A stretch of DNA of 64,000 nt from Larix kaempferi (lineage: Eukaryota; Streptophyta; Pinopsida; Pinales; Pinaceae), in contig BSBM01000965.1 in the NCBI GenBank assembly GCA_027924585.1, positions 2,542,001 to 2,606,000 on the forward strand, written 5' to 3'. Made by a program: the position numbers and the translations under genes. Below are positions 47,610 through 59,917 of the stretch, piece by piece (the stretch's first letter is position 1; each line of letters starts with the position of its first letter). The notes under the pieces were generated by a model. The model saw only the letters and a program-made list of their open reading frames with translations. It was not told the origin of the DNA and did not search any database.

Positions 47610-48467
47610 ATGGCGTCATTCAATGAAGAATTGATCAAGATTTTTGAACAAATCAGTAAGGATATAATTGAAATAAAAAATTCTATTAACAATTTAACAC
47701 TTACAGAAAATGAAGATGTATGTGAAAATTCCGTAGAAGAAGTCACTAAAACTAAGGTAAAAGAAGAAGATGTAGTAGACCATTATGTCAACCATGATGA
47801 AAGTAATGGCATTGATCAAGATAATATGCAAGACAAATATACCACACATCCGATTAATGAAGAAACCAACAACGAAATGTTTGATAAGGAGGAAGATACA
47901 AAAAACTATTATGTCAACCAAGAAAAGAGTATGGATCTTGATCAAAATTGCAGCAAGAAGCAAGCCAATTATGCAGTCAAGTATCTAAAGGAAGCTGTAT
48001 GCACAAAGGAAGAAAATACAAAAGAACTTTTGATAAAGACTAAAGAAAAGGGCAGTAATGAAAATCAATACATCAACAATAATGTCACATACATAAACAC
48101 ACGAAGAGAAGATGTCATCATAAGGACCACTATTAAGAACATTAATAAGAACAACTATAAGGTTAATCGGAATAACAACATGAAAATAGTTATTATGGGA
48201 AAGTTGATCGAGTCTGTTCAATCAAGAACAAAAATAGTTAAAAGTAACAACCAAGCAAGCAGTAAAAACATAAAAACAACTTCACCAAATATAGATTTAA
48301 TACAGATTCTGAAGCAAAAGAAACAAAAGGAAGCAATGGTGGTAATCAAAATCGCATCTCTCAAGTCATCAGTGCGACATAGAGCCAGAATAAAAGACGT
48401 CATGAGAAACTCAACTTTGAGGACAAAGCTTTTCCAAGGGAAAGGCAATGCTACAACAATAAATTAG
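47610..48467 (+). CDS. ORF of the small LTR element, unknown function (285 aa)
   Basis: The frame is open from 47568; I prefer the Met at 47610 (MASFNEELIKIFEQ), as the upstream part is Lys-rich read-through from AT-rich sequence. The predicted protein is rich in Lys, Asn and Glu. An N-terminal segment (EELIKIFEQISKDIIEIKN) looks helical or coiled-coil. Two DHYVN/NYYVN-type repeats (VVDHYVNHDESNGIDQ, NYYVNQEKSMDLDQ) follow. The C-terminal third is basic. I see no zinc knuckle, protease or RT motif. The last codons (GNATTIN) run into the right LTR. A Gag-like RNA-binding role is only inference; it may also be degraded. Confidence 0.6.
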   Translation: MASFNEELIKIFEQISKDIIEIKNSINNLTLTENEDVCENSVEEVTKTKVKEEDVVDHYVNHDESNGIDQDNMQDKYTTHPINEETNNEMFDKEEDTKNYYVNQEKSMDLDQNCSKKQANYAVKYLKEAVCTKEENTKELLIKTKEKGSNENQYINNNVTYINTRREDVIIRTTIKNINKNNYKVNRNNNMKIVIMGKLIESVQSRTKIVKSNNQASSKNIKTTSPNIDLIQILKQKKQKEAMVVIKIASLKSSVRHRARIKDVMRNSTLRTKLFQGKGNATTIN

Positions 48468-48672
48468 TAAATAAATATGTTATATACTATTAGTAATAGT
48501 AATTAATTATTATAGTTATGAATAGGAATGTCTCTTCAATAGTGGATCGCTCAGCCATATTTAAGGCGGCCATATCTATTGTATTTCATCATCCAATATA
48601 TTATTCCTATTTATCATTCAACATGAGAGTCGGATTCGACTATTAACTTAGTGAACGGATTCGTTCACCGCA
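48449..48672 (+). mobile_element. Right LTR of the small element
   Basis: 224 bp, nearly identical to the left LTR; followed by the TTTTC duplication and chromovirus LTR sequence. Confidence 0.9.
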
Positions 48673-49342
48673 TTTTCACAAATGACAGCTCTTGGCTTAC
48701 CTCACAGGTGGGAATTAATCAATCAGGTAGGGGTCATTGCCCTTTTCGCTGGCAGGTCCTCTCAATGGGCCAGCTACTTTGGGGTACCTGTGGTACAACT
48801 CATAATGAGTTTTAGGGCTTATTGCCAAGTACTTCCCACAGTTAAGAGGATAGGGATTATTCCCAGATCCGAACCTGCAACAGATGCAAAAAAACAAATT
48901 GGCAGAAATTTCACCCAACGAGCCCAAGAAAGTGCTATGATGCCAGATGAGAAGAACCTGCAACAATTAATTGATGAAATACACGATATTATCAGATCAC
49001 AAAATATTTTTATTTATCGCAGGACACTTCGAGGAGGAAACCTCCTTTGAGCAAGCTCAATACAAAATAACTTCATGGTCCCTTCATTGGTCTCAACACA
49101 AACTTATATACTAAGTCTAGGCGCCAATACCATGGGTCAAGTGACCATGTGTCAATACAAACCATGGGCTAATACAAACTATGGAACAACAATTACTACG
49201 GACGACGTACAAAGCATATGCATCCAACAACAATAATACAAGCTATGGATCAACAAATACTACGAGGTGACTTACAAAGCATATGCATCCAGCAACAATA
49301 TACTAACAAAGTAAATAGAAGGGTTGACATGGGTTCCTAACA

Positions 49343-50507
49343 GAACATCTCAAAGAACAACATCAAATCAGAATCATTGTTGGCGAATGAAACTACAAAG
49401 GTTTCTTTCACTAGGAAATGTCATTGACAAAGTTATGATCCCTACTAGTGAACAAGAACATAACAACATGCTACTTGGTTTTTGAAGAAGATTTTTTTAG
49501 ATAATTTTTTCACTTGGTGACTCTACTATTTGATGAGTCAACATTGTTTTAATGCAGAACTCATTTAATTCATTGGTAGAAGCAAGGTATGCTCCATTTG
49601 ATTTTTTTATTGTACCTATTACACCTAAATATTTCCATCATGACAGCCAGTGTAAACATCCCTGAAGTTCCTTTGACTAAGGCATCCAATTGGAAGAGAT
49701 GCAAACCCTTTTATACTAGGTTTTGAGAGGTCATCGTAGGTTATCCTAATGCAACCTATGATGTCGTAGTTTGTCCTCTTGTAGCATGCGACGATGTCAG
49801 TTAATTGATTAAAATAGAATATTCGAGCCCATTCTTGAAGGTAGTTGATTTGGATCCCTATCCCTAGCCTTAGGGGAGATGGCATTCGGTTCCTAGCCTT
49901 TGGGAAGGATCCCTATCTCTCTCCTACCATATCTCAATGTATCCTATCCTCCTAGTCCTATATAAGTGAATCCCATTCCCATACCTAAGGGAGGAAGTCT
50001 ATAGTATCTACATGCTGGTGAAATTAGCTTAGGAGGGATCTCTACTCATCTATTGGGAGACTCACACTTCCTTGGGAGGCTTTGGCATTGGCTTGATCGG
50101 AGAAGGATTGCTACGTTAAGTCATTGGTTGTAATCTCTTCATCCTATGTATTTCCCTTTTAATACAGTTATATAAGTGCTTTCCACCAAATCTCATTGTG
50201 TTGATGATATTTTCTATAGTTTTCCTACTTAACTGCTTACTTAGATCTATTATTGTGTAGATGCATTTTACTGCTTGTGCTGTTGTGTTGTCTTGATAGG
50301 TTTTGCAGCTGAGATCTGAAGACCATCGAGCTTGGAGCAACATTCAAGGAGAAAGGATCAGCGATATGAAAGGTAAAGCACCTAGTTCCTTAATCTCTAA
50401 TTAGATCTAGGAGAGTTATTTATGTTATGTCTCTATTTGTTCTAGACTCGCATTGAGATAGGGAGATCAGGCCTCGAGTCCGCTCTTGGTAGATTGTCCG
50501 TCAAACA
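49343..50507 (+). mobile_element. Contains 5' LTR of Tat-like element A (left end unresolved)
   Basis: The right boundary ends CAAACA four bases before the PBS at 50512. A TATATAAG box at 49959-49966 is placed as expected for an LTR promoter. I could not find a convincing left end or duplication, so the part before roughly 49.6 kb may be older flanking DNA. Confidence 0.55.
49959..49966 (+). promoter_or_regulatory. Probable TATA box in element A LTR
   Basis: TATATAAG, about 550 bp before the PBS, in the only region upstream of element A that can hold its LTR. Confidence 0.45.
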
Positions 50508-50511
50508 AATC

Positions 50512-50529
50512 TGGCAACTCCGCTGGGGA
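50512..50529 (+). other. Primer-binding site of element A
   Basis: TGGCAACTCCGCTGGGGA resembles the TGGCGACTC..CTGGGGA site known from Tat/Ogre-type gypsy elements. Element B carries a variant at 58309-58326. Confidence 0.75.
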
Positions 50530-52817
50530 AGACATAGTTTGTAGTTTTCAATTTGAATGCCATTTTCATTTAATTTCTTTTGCAAGCAATCTTACTTGCC
50601 TCCTGAACCTTTTTTTACCATCATATCTTCACTTTGAAGAGTCTATAGTCCTCCTATGACTCTGTACTCATCATCTTTAAGCCATTTTACTACTCATTTC
50701 TTGAATATTTGTTGATCCTAGAGTTTGGATCTCGCCTGTCCCACCTGGGCAGTGGATCCAGAGCATTGATTTGACCTCTGTTCTCTGTAATTTGACTTGT
50801 CGTCACAACCCATCCACTACTGTCCTACAACATCGTCGCAATCCACGCACCGATGACCTGCAACGGTCGCTATGTGTATTAACATATACTGCGTCGATCT
50901 ATTAGAATTGGTATAAGGGCATCCCCCCTCCATTTTTTGATTTGAGTTTTCATTTGGTGTGCAGACCCCCTCTATACTGCAAGTTCCAGTCAGAGACTTA
51001 TTATTGATTTGTGTGTTGAAGTGTTTGGTTTTTTGTGTGGATTTGCATTGGGTCCCATTTTGACGAGCTTAAGTTTGGTAGTGGTGGTCACCTTGGTTTC
51101 TCCCATCTTCATCCGCTTGGCCTTGTTTTCCCTGCTCTCCTCACCTAATCTAGTCCTTCCATTGGATTAGATCCCAGACATCCTTTGAACTTGTCAGTTA
51201 GCTTTGTTTTCTTTTGGTTGTTTTATTTGAGTGATTCAAGTATCTTTAGTGTTTTCAGTGTTTTCAGTGCTTGTCATTTTCTTGAGATTTTCTAATTGTT
51301 TGGAGTGCTACAAATGATCTTCTTTTCAGTCATTCATGCTTAAAAATATCATTATTATCAAGTTGTTATCTTGGCATATCATTGGAAAATTGAAGGTGCA
51401 TCATTTTTACTGATTTTCAAGTACATTTGGAAATTGTTGTAGAAATTGGTTCATGCATTGGAATGTATCATTCATTAGTCTTTTGCAAAATTTTGAGAGA
51501 AAAAGTTAGTCATTTGTACTTTTCAAGAATTGTGAAGTATTCATTTTCTTAAAAAATTCAAATCAGATCAAGTTTTGACAAAAGTGATTCCATGCTTGAA
51601 AGAATTGTATGCGTTCTTGGTTTTTTATGCCTTTTAAGCCATCATAGTGAATTGGTTAGAGTGCTCTAGATAGGGAATTTCTCTCTTTTCATCGCTTAGT
51701 TGCATTTTGATTCGAAAAGACAAAACGAAAATGTTTAAACTTTGGTTTGATGCTTGTTGATTTTGTGTTTTGCTTGAAAAAATGGAAAAAAGCAAAAAGA
51801 GTGTTTTTTTATCAAATTTGATAGATTTGGGATTGTGTTGCATATTGTTTCTTTGGTAAAAGTCACTTGGAAAGAAATTTCTCCCTCCCATACATAGAGT
51901 TCATCAAAAGAAAAGTACATTTTTTGCATGTCGTTAGGGCTTGCATTATTTTTACATTTATGTACTCACCTCATGCATTCACCTAATCGTCCAGATAAAA
52001 TTAACGGTAGAACTAGGGTAAACTTTTTAGTAACTTGTGTGTAAGTTAGAGACATGTTTCGACGTCGTAAAACGTGGTAGCTGTAGTTATTTTCCAGCAC
52101 TGTATCCTGGGGGTATTGTATTCTTCCACGTACTTATCGTTATATCGAATCTCTTTCACGTACCAACCAGGTATATCAAAGCTCTTTAACGTACCCACCA
52201 AGTACTTCGTGTACTTGGCGTATATCGAAAGGTGTTTCACGTACCTGGCGTATATAGAAAGGTGTTTCACGTACTCGGTAGTATATAGGAAGGTCTCGTG
52301 CCATACGGTTGTGCATTAGACAACACCACTACGGATTTGAGCTCCCAAGTACCTTGTGTATATCGAGAGACACCATTAGGATTCCTGAGACCAACTGAGT
52401 CAACCATTTGGCCATCTTGGCAGAGAAATACACCGAGAACAACACTCGGGGAGATTACTACACATGTACTATCCAGATAGTCGTGTATTTAGGCAAGGGT
52501 ATGGTCCCAATCTTCCTTGTCGTGTTTTACTATTGGACCCTGCGGTATATAGCAATTTGTGAAACCTTGATAATCCTGTGAGGTTCCAGACTTTTGAATC
52601 CACTCCTATCACATAAGTTTTCTTGTGGCCTTAGTTTGTGTAGTTTTTTTGGTCTACTTTTTCTTTATTTAGATTACCCTAGGGAGAAACTTTTGTTTCA
52701 GTCATTCTGGCTGATTTTCCTCAGAGAAGATCTCGCAAAATTCTAAACTTATCGCCCGAATATCCCCTTAACCAGGAGGTAATTTCGAGGGTAAGAATTG
52801 ACCCATGTAGCACGGGC
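50530..52817 (+). other. Leader of element A
   Basis: This 2.3-kb stretch is T-rich with no supported gene. A short irregular repeat lies at about 52120-52300. Confidence 0.6.
52120..52300. repeat. TTTCACGTAC repeats in leader of element A
   Basis: CTTTCACGTACC, CTTTAACGTACC, GTTTCACGTACC and GTTTCACGTACT recur about every 30-40 bases with intervening GGCGTATATCGAAAGG blocks. The last two units are the most alike. Confidence 0.7.
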
Positions 52818-55800
52818 ATGGAAGCTGAAATGGAAAACCCTACTCTGAATGTTGGAGCACGCTTGTTTCCTCCAACCCCTCCAGATTCACTTGCCTCTAA
52901 CCCACCACAAGGTGAAGAGGCGGGCGCTTCCACTTCACAAAACCTACCTCCCATGTTACCGAGAGAGCCTAGATCAATGGAATTATTAAATACACCCCAT
53001 GACGACCCTGTAGCAGTTGTTGGTCCATCAGCAGCTTATTGGACAACATATCTAGGCCACCTAGTGTCTCATTTTTCCATTGCATCCCCACCTACTTGGA
53101 CTACTTTGGAAAACACTCTACCAACCAGCAAGCCCACTTTCACCAAGATTTTTGTACCTCTTCATGAGCGCTTGGATCATTTACATTCCTTGGGTGATGA
53201 ATTTTGAAGACAAAGTCTCGCACGAAGGGTCAAGTTTAGAGAAATCGTGATTCACATAGTATATTTTGATTCACCGAAACCATCCATGCATAACTTGACC
53301 ATCCATGAAATTGGTAAACCCTCACAGGAGACCAATCCTATACCTCAAACTACCCAACTTGTTGAAGGACAGCAGTCCAACATACATGTTACTACTATGG
53401 TTACATTACCCATTCCTCCCCCTCCGCAAAATTCACAGGGAGGATACACCTTACCCACTACAGTCCTTATGAGTAATGTTCCTACCGCGATAGGTAATCA
53501 ACAACCTATGTTGAGTCAACCATTGACTTATAGTCAGCACATTGCGATTGGGGGGAAACCCCAGTCTCATAACCTGAACCCTTAAGGAGGAGTCCCCATC
53601 GGTCCTGCCGTTGGAACTAGCCTCCCTGCCACATCATCCACCACGAGGCTTTCCCATGTCGGGGGACCATCCAATGCCATTCAACTACCATGGAGTCAAG
53701 CGTATCCAGGTTATGTTAAATTTATGCCGTGTCAATTCAATCCCGGAAATGCACTCTACGGGTTACCTTACCCTGACAATCCATACACTCTATGGGGGCA
53801 TCAAAAAGTGTTGCGACATGGACCCCTACTAGCTATCCCTCAAGTACCAACACCTCCATTTGGTCCCCCTCCACCTCCTGCTGGAGGCGACAGACCCCCA
53901 TACAATCCTGGAGGTGGTGGACCTCTACCTTCTGGTGGAGGACCACCCCCTTTTGGCCATAATGACCCACCCCCTCTTGGTGGCGGTGGTGGAGGCAGAG
54001 GAACACACCCCCCCCCGATGGCAGTGAAGCCCCCCTTATGGTCGAGGACCACCCCCTTTCGGTGGTGGTGGTGGAGGACCACATTATTATGGTGGAGGTG
54101 GTGGTAGAGGACCCTATCCTCATGGTGGCGGCAGTGGCGGAGGCCCCTATCCCTCCGACGGAGGAGGTGGCCCACCCCTCCTCCCAGCGGAGGAGGTAGC
54201 GGAGCACCTTATCACGGAGGTGGCGACAGACCCCCACCCCCTTCCGCCAGTTGTGGTAGAACTCCATCCCCCCCCCGACGGTGGCGGTGGACCTCCACAC
54301 CCACCTTACGGTTATGGACCACCTTATTATGGTGGTGCCACATATGGTCCAGGAAGCATACCCCCTTATGGTCAGTTTCCCCCAGGAACCCTTTACAACC
54401 AGTCGATTCAAGGTCCTACCGGTCCATACATGCCTTATCAAAACTATCAGTACCCACAACTAAACCAACAGCTACCATTTTTGGCTACTTTGGAATTACC
54501 CAACCTGTCTCGTCTGACGAATGATCCCATTTTCCATGGGCACAACTGGCCGCCCATTCCGGTTAAGTTACCATCAGATATCCCCAAATTTGATGGAAAA
54601 CCTGGTGGGGATCCTAAAAACCACCAGATGACATACCATCTATGGTGTTCATCCAACTCCTTGATGGACGAATCGATCCGTCTTAGGTTATTTCAACGGA
54701 CTCTCACTGGCCCAGCTGCCAAGTGGTATATTGAACTACCACCCAACTCTTTTCCTGATTTTAGTTCTCCTGCTATGTCATTTTTGACCCACTTCCAGTT
54801 TCCTATTCACTATGATACTGGTACCGACTTACTGACCTCTCTTCACCAGAACACCGCAACCCACATCTTGGATCATATCCATGAGTGGTGGCAAAGACGA
54901 CGGCTCATTAAGGCTCATATTCCGGACCAACTCTTAGCTAACTAGTTCACAAAGTCACTTTTACCTGTCGTAGCTCGAGATGTAGCTATGGGAGGGGCCA
55001 CCACTGAGGAACAGGCCATTTCCTGTTCCCATTACTTTGACTTTGTCTATGCTCAATCCGGAACTTTATACGAAATTGTTCCTAACGCACCCCGTCCCAC
55101 GTTTGATCCTACACAACCACCTAAGGGACCTCAAGCTTATGGCATCACTGGTTCCCTTACCACCCAGCCTCCTATTCAAACTGTTGGATCATCGAACCCT
55201 CAGGGTTCCTCCCCATCCCCAACACAGGCTTCCAACAGCACTACCAATCCCACCACTCCTGCATCCATTGAAGAGGTGAATTATGTGCAATCAACTTCAT
55301 CTCATAAATTCGGTGGTAAGAAGAAGAACAAAGGAAAACCTATGAAATATTCTAACCAACAGGAGCGCAAGCCCACTCAGGAGGACACCAAACAGAAGCT
55401 GAAGTTAAACTATCCTTGTTTGTTGTGCAGTTAAGACCACTTCTCCAAAGAAAGTGCTGACTGAGCCGAAGTGTAGAAGTTTCTCATAGGAAACTCTACC
55501 CCCGAAGTTCTTAACAATCCCTTCCCCGCTCAAAATAAACAACTAATCACACACACCTCTCCTTCCCAAGGAGAGGCCTCCTATACCGCGCATGTTCTCA
55601 TGATGCGTAGTGAGACCGTCAAATTGAACACACGTTCTCGTTCATATGACTCTGTCTCGCCGAAGGAACCCATCGGAAGTAATACTGAAAAATATTCCAC
55701 TTGGATTTTCGGTGTCACCGTACCACACGCTTCTCTCACCATTGAGAATCCCTCTTTAGAGTTAGTATTGCGTCCGCCCAAGACCATGATTCGAAGAGTT

Positions 55801-55900
55801 GTTTTCAATCCTAATGCTTGGGCCGCTCAGAACTACAATATTGTAGAGGACTTGGCACAAGCCCCTTGTGCTGTGTCGATGCTTGAAGTATTGTAAAACT
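52818..55900 (+). pseudogene. Tat-like element A Gag, broken
   Basis: The frame begins MEAEMENPTLNVG and stays in one register to about 54007, with stops at 53205 and 53583. It then crosses a C run (54008-54016) into the next frame in a Gly/Pro-rich segment (PPYNPGGGGPLPSGGG), where a homopolymer indel is likely. The Gag core follows (LPSDIPKFDGKPGGD, FHLWCSSNS-type YHLWCSSNSL, RTLTGPAAKWY, DTGTDLLTSL), with a stop at 54943, then a basic region and the remains of a zinc knuckle (PCLLCS, stop at 55432). Element B has the same order, so the two are family members. Not functional. Confidence 0.88.
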
Positions 55901-57500
55901 GTCCTAACTAGCGCAAGACCCTCCTGGCTTCCATCGGTGCGATTGACCCTGACTCGTCCAACACCATCATGTTCTGGTTGGAATACTTTAAACCGAGGCT
56001 TCCCATCAGTTGGCATTTCAAGTTGCCACAAACATTGCTGGGAAGACAATCCATTGCACCATTTTGGATGAAGGTGCCTCTACTTCAGTCATGTCGATTT
56101 TGTGTTTGAGAGCCATTGGCTCTCCCAAGTTGAACTGTTCTCCCACCACCTTGAAAGCATTCGACGGACGTGGATTCCAACCTCATGGGTTGTTACAAGG
56201 CTTAGCAGTCGAGTTAGGGGGCAAGACCGCAACCATTAATGTGGAAGTGGTTGCTACCCCGTTAGATTATAATATTTTGCTTAGTCGTAATTGGTTTTAC
56301 GCCATTACCGCGGTCACATCATCTGTCTTCCGCATAGTACAATTCCCCCACCAAGGCCGAATGGTCACAGTCGACCAACTGGATTTCTGCACACCTAACA
56401 CCACTACTCATCCGGGCGATAATGTTCCATTACTTGGACAATATTCGCAACCTTATGAGAGCATGGGGGTTGGCCTCATTAAGGACTCATCCCTTATGGG
56501 CGTTTTTCCAACTTCGGATCCCCCTAATCATATTGCCACAGTGCACATGATCTCCTCTCATAGTTCATCTATCCTCAACTCTACTGATCAATGGCTTGTA
56601 CATGATGAAGCCATCACACACCTGAATGGAGATACTATGCCTCTTTTACCCACTGAACTCACTTACGAGGCTATCCAGTCAACCCCGGAGGACCCCTTAG
56701 TTGTGGCCTCCACCTCCTATTCTCTGTGGTGAACGTCATCCCTACCCGACCCTCTGCTTCGGACTTTTCATTCTGATGAGTCCATTATGGAAATCATGAG
56801 TGCAGATGACCCTCTGTAGGAATACCTCCATCATCGGTCGTCTTTCCTTCCTTCATTGGACACTATGGAGAATAGCATCACCACCATCTTTACACCAGAT
56901 CTCTTCTTTTGGTCTCAATCCCAAATACTTATGTGTCAAACGGACTCTGAAGGAAACTTAGCCAACATTGAGCCTACCATTTTAGTTGACAAATCCGTTA
57001 CTCCTGATATAGTGGAGCACATTCGTTTAGGCCAAAAGTGTTCCCCTGAAGAAATTACAATGTTTACGGCCTTCTTCAAGCAATCCTGAGACGTATTTGC
57101 TTGGACCTACAAGGAGATGCCTGGGATAGACCCTGCTATTGTTTCACACAAAATAAAAGCCGATCGCGACGTCAAACCAATCCACCAAAAGTTGCGACTG
57201 GTACACCCTTGGAAGATTGCGGCAATCAAGGCAGAGATTGAAAATATCTTGAAAGCTGGTTTTATCTACCTTGTCCTATTGATAGAATGGGTCTCAAAAG
57301 TTGTCCCTATTGCTAAAAAGTAGGGTACCATTCGTGTCTGCGTTGATTATCAGGATCTTAACAAGGCTTGTCCTAAGGACAACTACCCGACTCCCTTTAT
57401 CGACCAGATGTTACAACGTAATTTTCCACCTTGTGAGCATCAGCATTGATTGGTGTTCAGGATATATTTCATTAACTCAGATCCATCATTTTGTCCTCCA
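55901..57500 (+). pseudogene. Tat-like element A protease and start of reverse transcriptase, broken
   Basis: After a frame change near 56000 the frame runs from 56010 with HCTILDEGASTSVMS (retropepsin site, Asp-Glu-Gly) and DYNILLSRNWFY. Stops occur at 56730, 56817, 57087 and 57321. RT begins MPGIDPAIVSHKI, then KAGFIYLVLLIEWVS, GTIRVCVDYQDLNKACPKDN and YPTPFIDQ, typical of the Tat/Athila side of gypsy. It decays at about 57440-57500 before the YxDD motif; element B's LTR begins at about 57627. The remaining pol should lie beyond element B, outside the window. Confidence 0.9.
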
Positions 57501-57626
57501 GGAACACATTTTCCCTATTTTTGTTCCTGTACGCGAGCTGTTCCACTTTAGACTGCGTACATGCAAGTTGTTCCACTGTAGCCCACGGGTACCAAGTAAA
57601 ATGGTAAAAATAATTAAAAAATTACT

Positions 57627-58303
57627 TGTTACTCCCACAAAGCGGTCTTAGGGTGACCTTTGGCCCTCCATGTGCCCCGAAAGGCCTCGATGTGTCCTTT
57701 CACTTATCTTTGGAAGGATATATATTGAGCTCTTATGGCATATGGAAGGGAAGATAAAGAGAAAGCAAGATAACACTAGTGGATTTTTGCCATGACTTGA
57801 GTCTACAGTCATTGATCCTTGTTGTTGTGAACTTCTTATGTTCACCTCCCAAACTCCTTTTTCATAGTTAGAGTTTTCCATAGTATGGAGGATTGAAGTG
57901 GTGGAGGCACAAGTGGAGAGACCCAGTTCTTGGTTCAAATTGGTTGCCGATAAGAGGTTGTATATTGTACTTCTTGTTATTCATTAATGGAAATACTCAT
58001 TTTCTCGTCCAATTGATGTTGTGAATATTGTTAAATTACATTGGGCTATTGATTATGCTAATGTCTTTCACATATTATATGTGCTTGTTTTGTATTGGTT
58101 GTTGAGACTAATTTGCAGGTTCAAGTGCACAAGTTGAAAGCTCAATGGGGATCTACTTCGAACTTCCAGTTGAAGGTTGGTCTTATTCTCCATTATCTTA
58201 GAATTGTCATTTATATAGCATTGCATTGGGAATTGAGTCATTTTCTGGTAGTCAGCTGTCTGTTGTGGTCTGCCCCAAAGCCGTACGAAGTTTTCTCCAT
58301 AAC
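57627..58303 (+). mobile_element. Probable 5' LTR of Tat-like element B
   Basis: The proposed LTR starts TGTTACTCCC and ends CCATAACA, four bases before the PBS. Ends are TG...CA with a short inverted repeat (TGTTA/TAACA). The preceding bases ATTAC would be the target duplication, but the partner is outside the window. The right end is better supported than the left. Confidence 0.6.
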
Positions 58304-58308
58304 AGAAA

Positions 58309-58326
58309 TGGCAAATCCACTGGGGA
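58309..58326 (+). other. Primer-binding site of element B
   Basis: TGGCAAATCCACTGGGGA, a variant of the element A site (three differences), four bases after the LTR end. Confidence 0.7.
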
Positions 58327-59917
58327 AAACATCCATTTTTGGGGATTTTTAGGAATTTGTCCTTTTTTAAGAGTTGTTGTTTGTCAAATCTCTATTTCAT
58401 TGCTTGGTCGTTGGGATATACTGTAGAAAATAAGCTTTTATGGATGATTGGACTCCCCATTTGCTCATTTGCTTTTCCCTATACGCGGGTCAGCTTAGTC
58501 TGCACTGTAGCCCGTGTCTACCCGCCTCTGTCTACACTGTAGCCCACGTCTACCCGCATTTTTTCTTCATACAGTAGCGTACAAGACCGGGACTGGTTGG
58601 TTTATGACCTTGGATTGTTGCTGGGTTGGTTTTGAGTGTTCCTAAGTCTTATTTGGCCTCATTCCTGACTGTTCCATGCCCTATTTGTGACGAGATACTC
58701 CTCTTTCTTTTTGTTTTGAGCCTTGTTGGTTTTTCACCATTTTGTTTTTCTAGCTCATTACATTGGCTGAGTACTACTATTTGGGATTTGCTGGGTTGTC
58801 TTAGTGATCTGCTCTGCATTTATTTAACTGAATAGTTATATTTTGCTTGCATTTTTCATTCCATTATATTGAAAAATATAAAAACATAGTTTTGCATTTT
58901 CCTTTCCATTATAAGAGAAAATACAAAAATATTTACTTTCAGTAGTGCATTTTGCATTTGAGTGCTTGTGCTTTCATCTAGGATCTTCTTGTGCATTGGA
59001 AATATAAAAAGTTGCATTTTATTTCGAACCTTTGGATTGATTGTCATTTTAGTGGCATTGTTTTTATTGAATAGATGAGTCTAGAGTTTTTCGATTATGC
59101 ATACTATTGAGTCTTATACTTCATCAATTTCACGATCATATCCTTTGAGTAATTACGGCCATTTAAAATCAACGCTTAATTTTAAAATTGATTGGAACGT
59201 TTTTTCTTTTATAGGGTGCACCAACTATTATAGGTTTAGATTCTTGGAATAGATCATTGTGAGTAAACAATCCAAGACTACTAGACGAAACATTATGTGT
59301 CTGACCAAGGAGTGGTGAATTCCATAGTATACATCAGTGTTCTCTGGAAGCTCTACTCAGACCAGAGTTAAGCACGAGGTCACGGGAGGTTGGTTGCGGA
59401 GATAGCCCTCCAATACTGGCTGAACGTGGGAGATATTTCCAGGATTTGTTTGTATCTGGGGACTCTTGGGGGATTTGACCCTCTTGAGTTTCGGGCTTAG
59501 CTACCCTACCCATACGATGGATCCCACCTGCGACTATCTACCTGAGCATTGGTTATATTGTGGTGACCTTAGTTTCCTTACCTAGGTATAGCAAAGGGCA
59601 TTTGTAGTGGTTATACTGCGATTGTCCTGAGTCAGATAGGGGTTGGATAGCTCAATTGCTTGTTGTATAGGGATTTTACCTTGTGCACGCAGTGAAGTCT
59701 AGGAGCCCTTAAAACTGATTCTGTTACCTCCAGTTATAGTTTGGGAGTCTCAAGCCTCTCCTAGGAAAGACATACCGGCTGTAGTGTCAGGAGGCCCTTG
59801 AGCCAGTCCTGTTTGTGTGCATTTGGCTGTAGTTTTCTTAGGTGTGTGCTCTTTGTTCTTTGATCATTAGTTTGGCCATTAGGGTACACTTTGATTTATT
59901 GACTCTTCAGAGGTATC
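58327..59917 (+). other. Leader of element B
   Basis: 1.6 kb with no supported gene. CTGTAGCCCACGTCTACCCG-like units repeat at about 58505-58555, and a related piece lies at 57577 just left of the LTR. Confidence 0.6.

Larger units (their letters stand above)
46790..48672 (+). mobile_element. Complete small ORF-bearing LTR element, 1883 bp, TSD TTTTC
   Basis: Two 224-bp LTRs (46790-47013 and 48449-48672) start TGCTACAACAA and end GTTCACCGCA; I count 4 differences by eye (about 2%). TTTTC lies at 46785-46789 and 48673-48677. PBS TGGTATCAGAGC (47016-47027) follows two bases after the left LTR, and a purine tract (CCAAGGGAAAGGCAA) precedes the right LTR. The internal region is 1435 bp with one ORF and no pol. 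LTR length is TRIM-like, but an ORF this long is not typical of TRIMs. Confidence 0.93.
39659..49342 (-). mobile_element. Degenerate Ty3/gypsy chromovirus, minus strand, with two nested elements
   Basis: Reading on the minus strand, the order is 5' LTR (46715-49342, split), leader, Gag, CCHC knuckle, protease, RT, RNase H, integrase, chromodomain-like tail, PPT, 3' LTR fragment (39659-40038). This order and the chromodomain-like end identify a chromovirus. It carries a solo LTR at 43672-44338 and an ORF-bearing small element at 46790-48672. Frameshifts and stops interrupt every domain. Confidence 0.9.
46715..49342 (-). mobile_element. 5' LTR of chromovirus, split by a small LTR element
   Basis: The right end (GGGTTCCTAACA) and the interior match the left LTR fragment. 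The left end is placed at TGTTGTCTGACGG after the PBS position. Excluding the nested element and one TTTTC copy, the LTR is about 745 bp. Confidence 0.75.

Noticed and set aside
53833-54459. 208-codon minus-strand ORF
   Set aside because: It is the shadow of the Gly/Pro-rich Gag repeat of element A on the other strand.
59330-59480. Possible 5S rRNA-like sequence (GGTTGCGGAGATAGCC-type words)
   Set aside because: I could not align a full 120-base 5S gene with its internal promoter boxes, so I do not call it.
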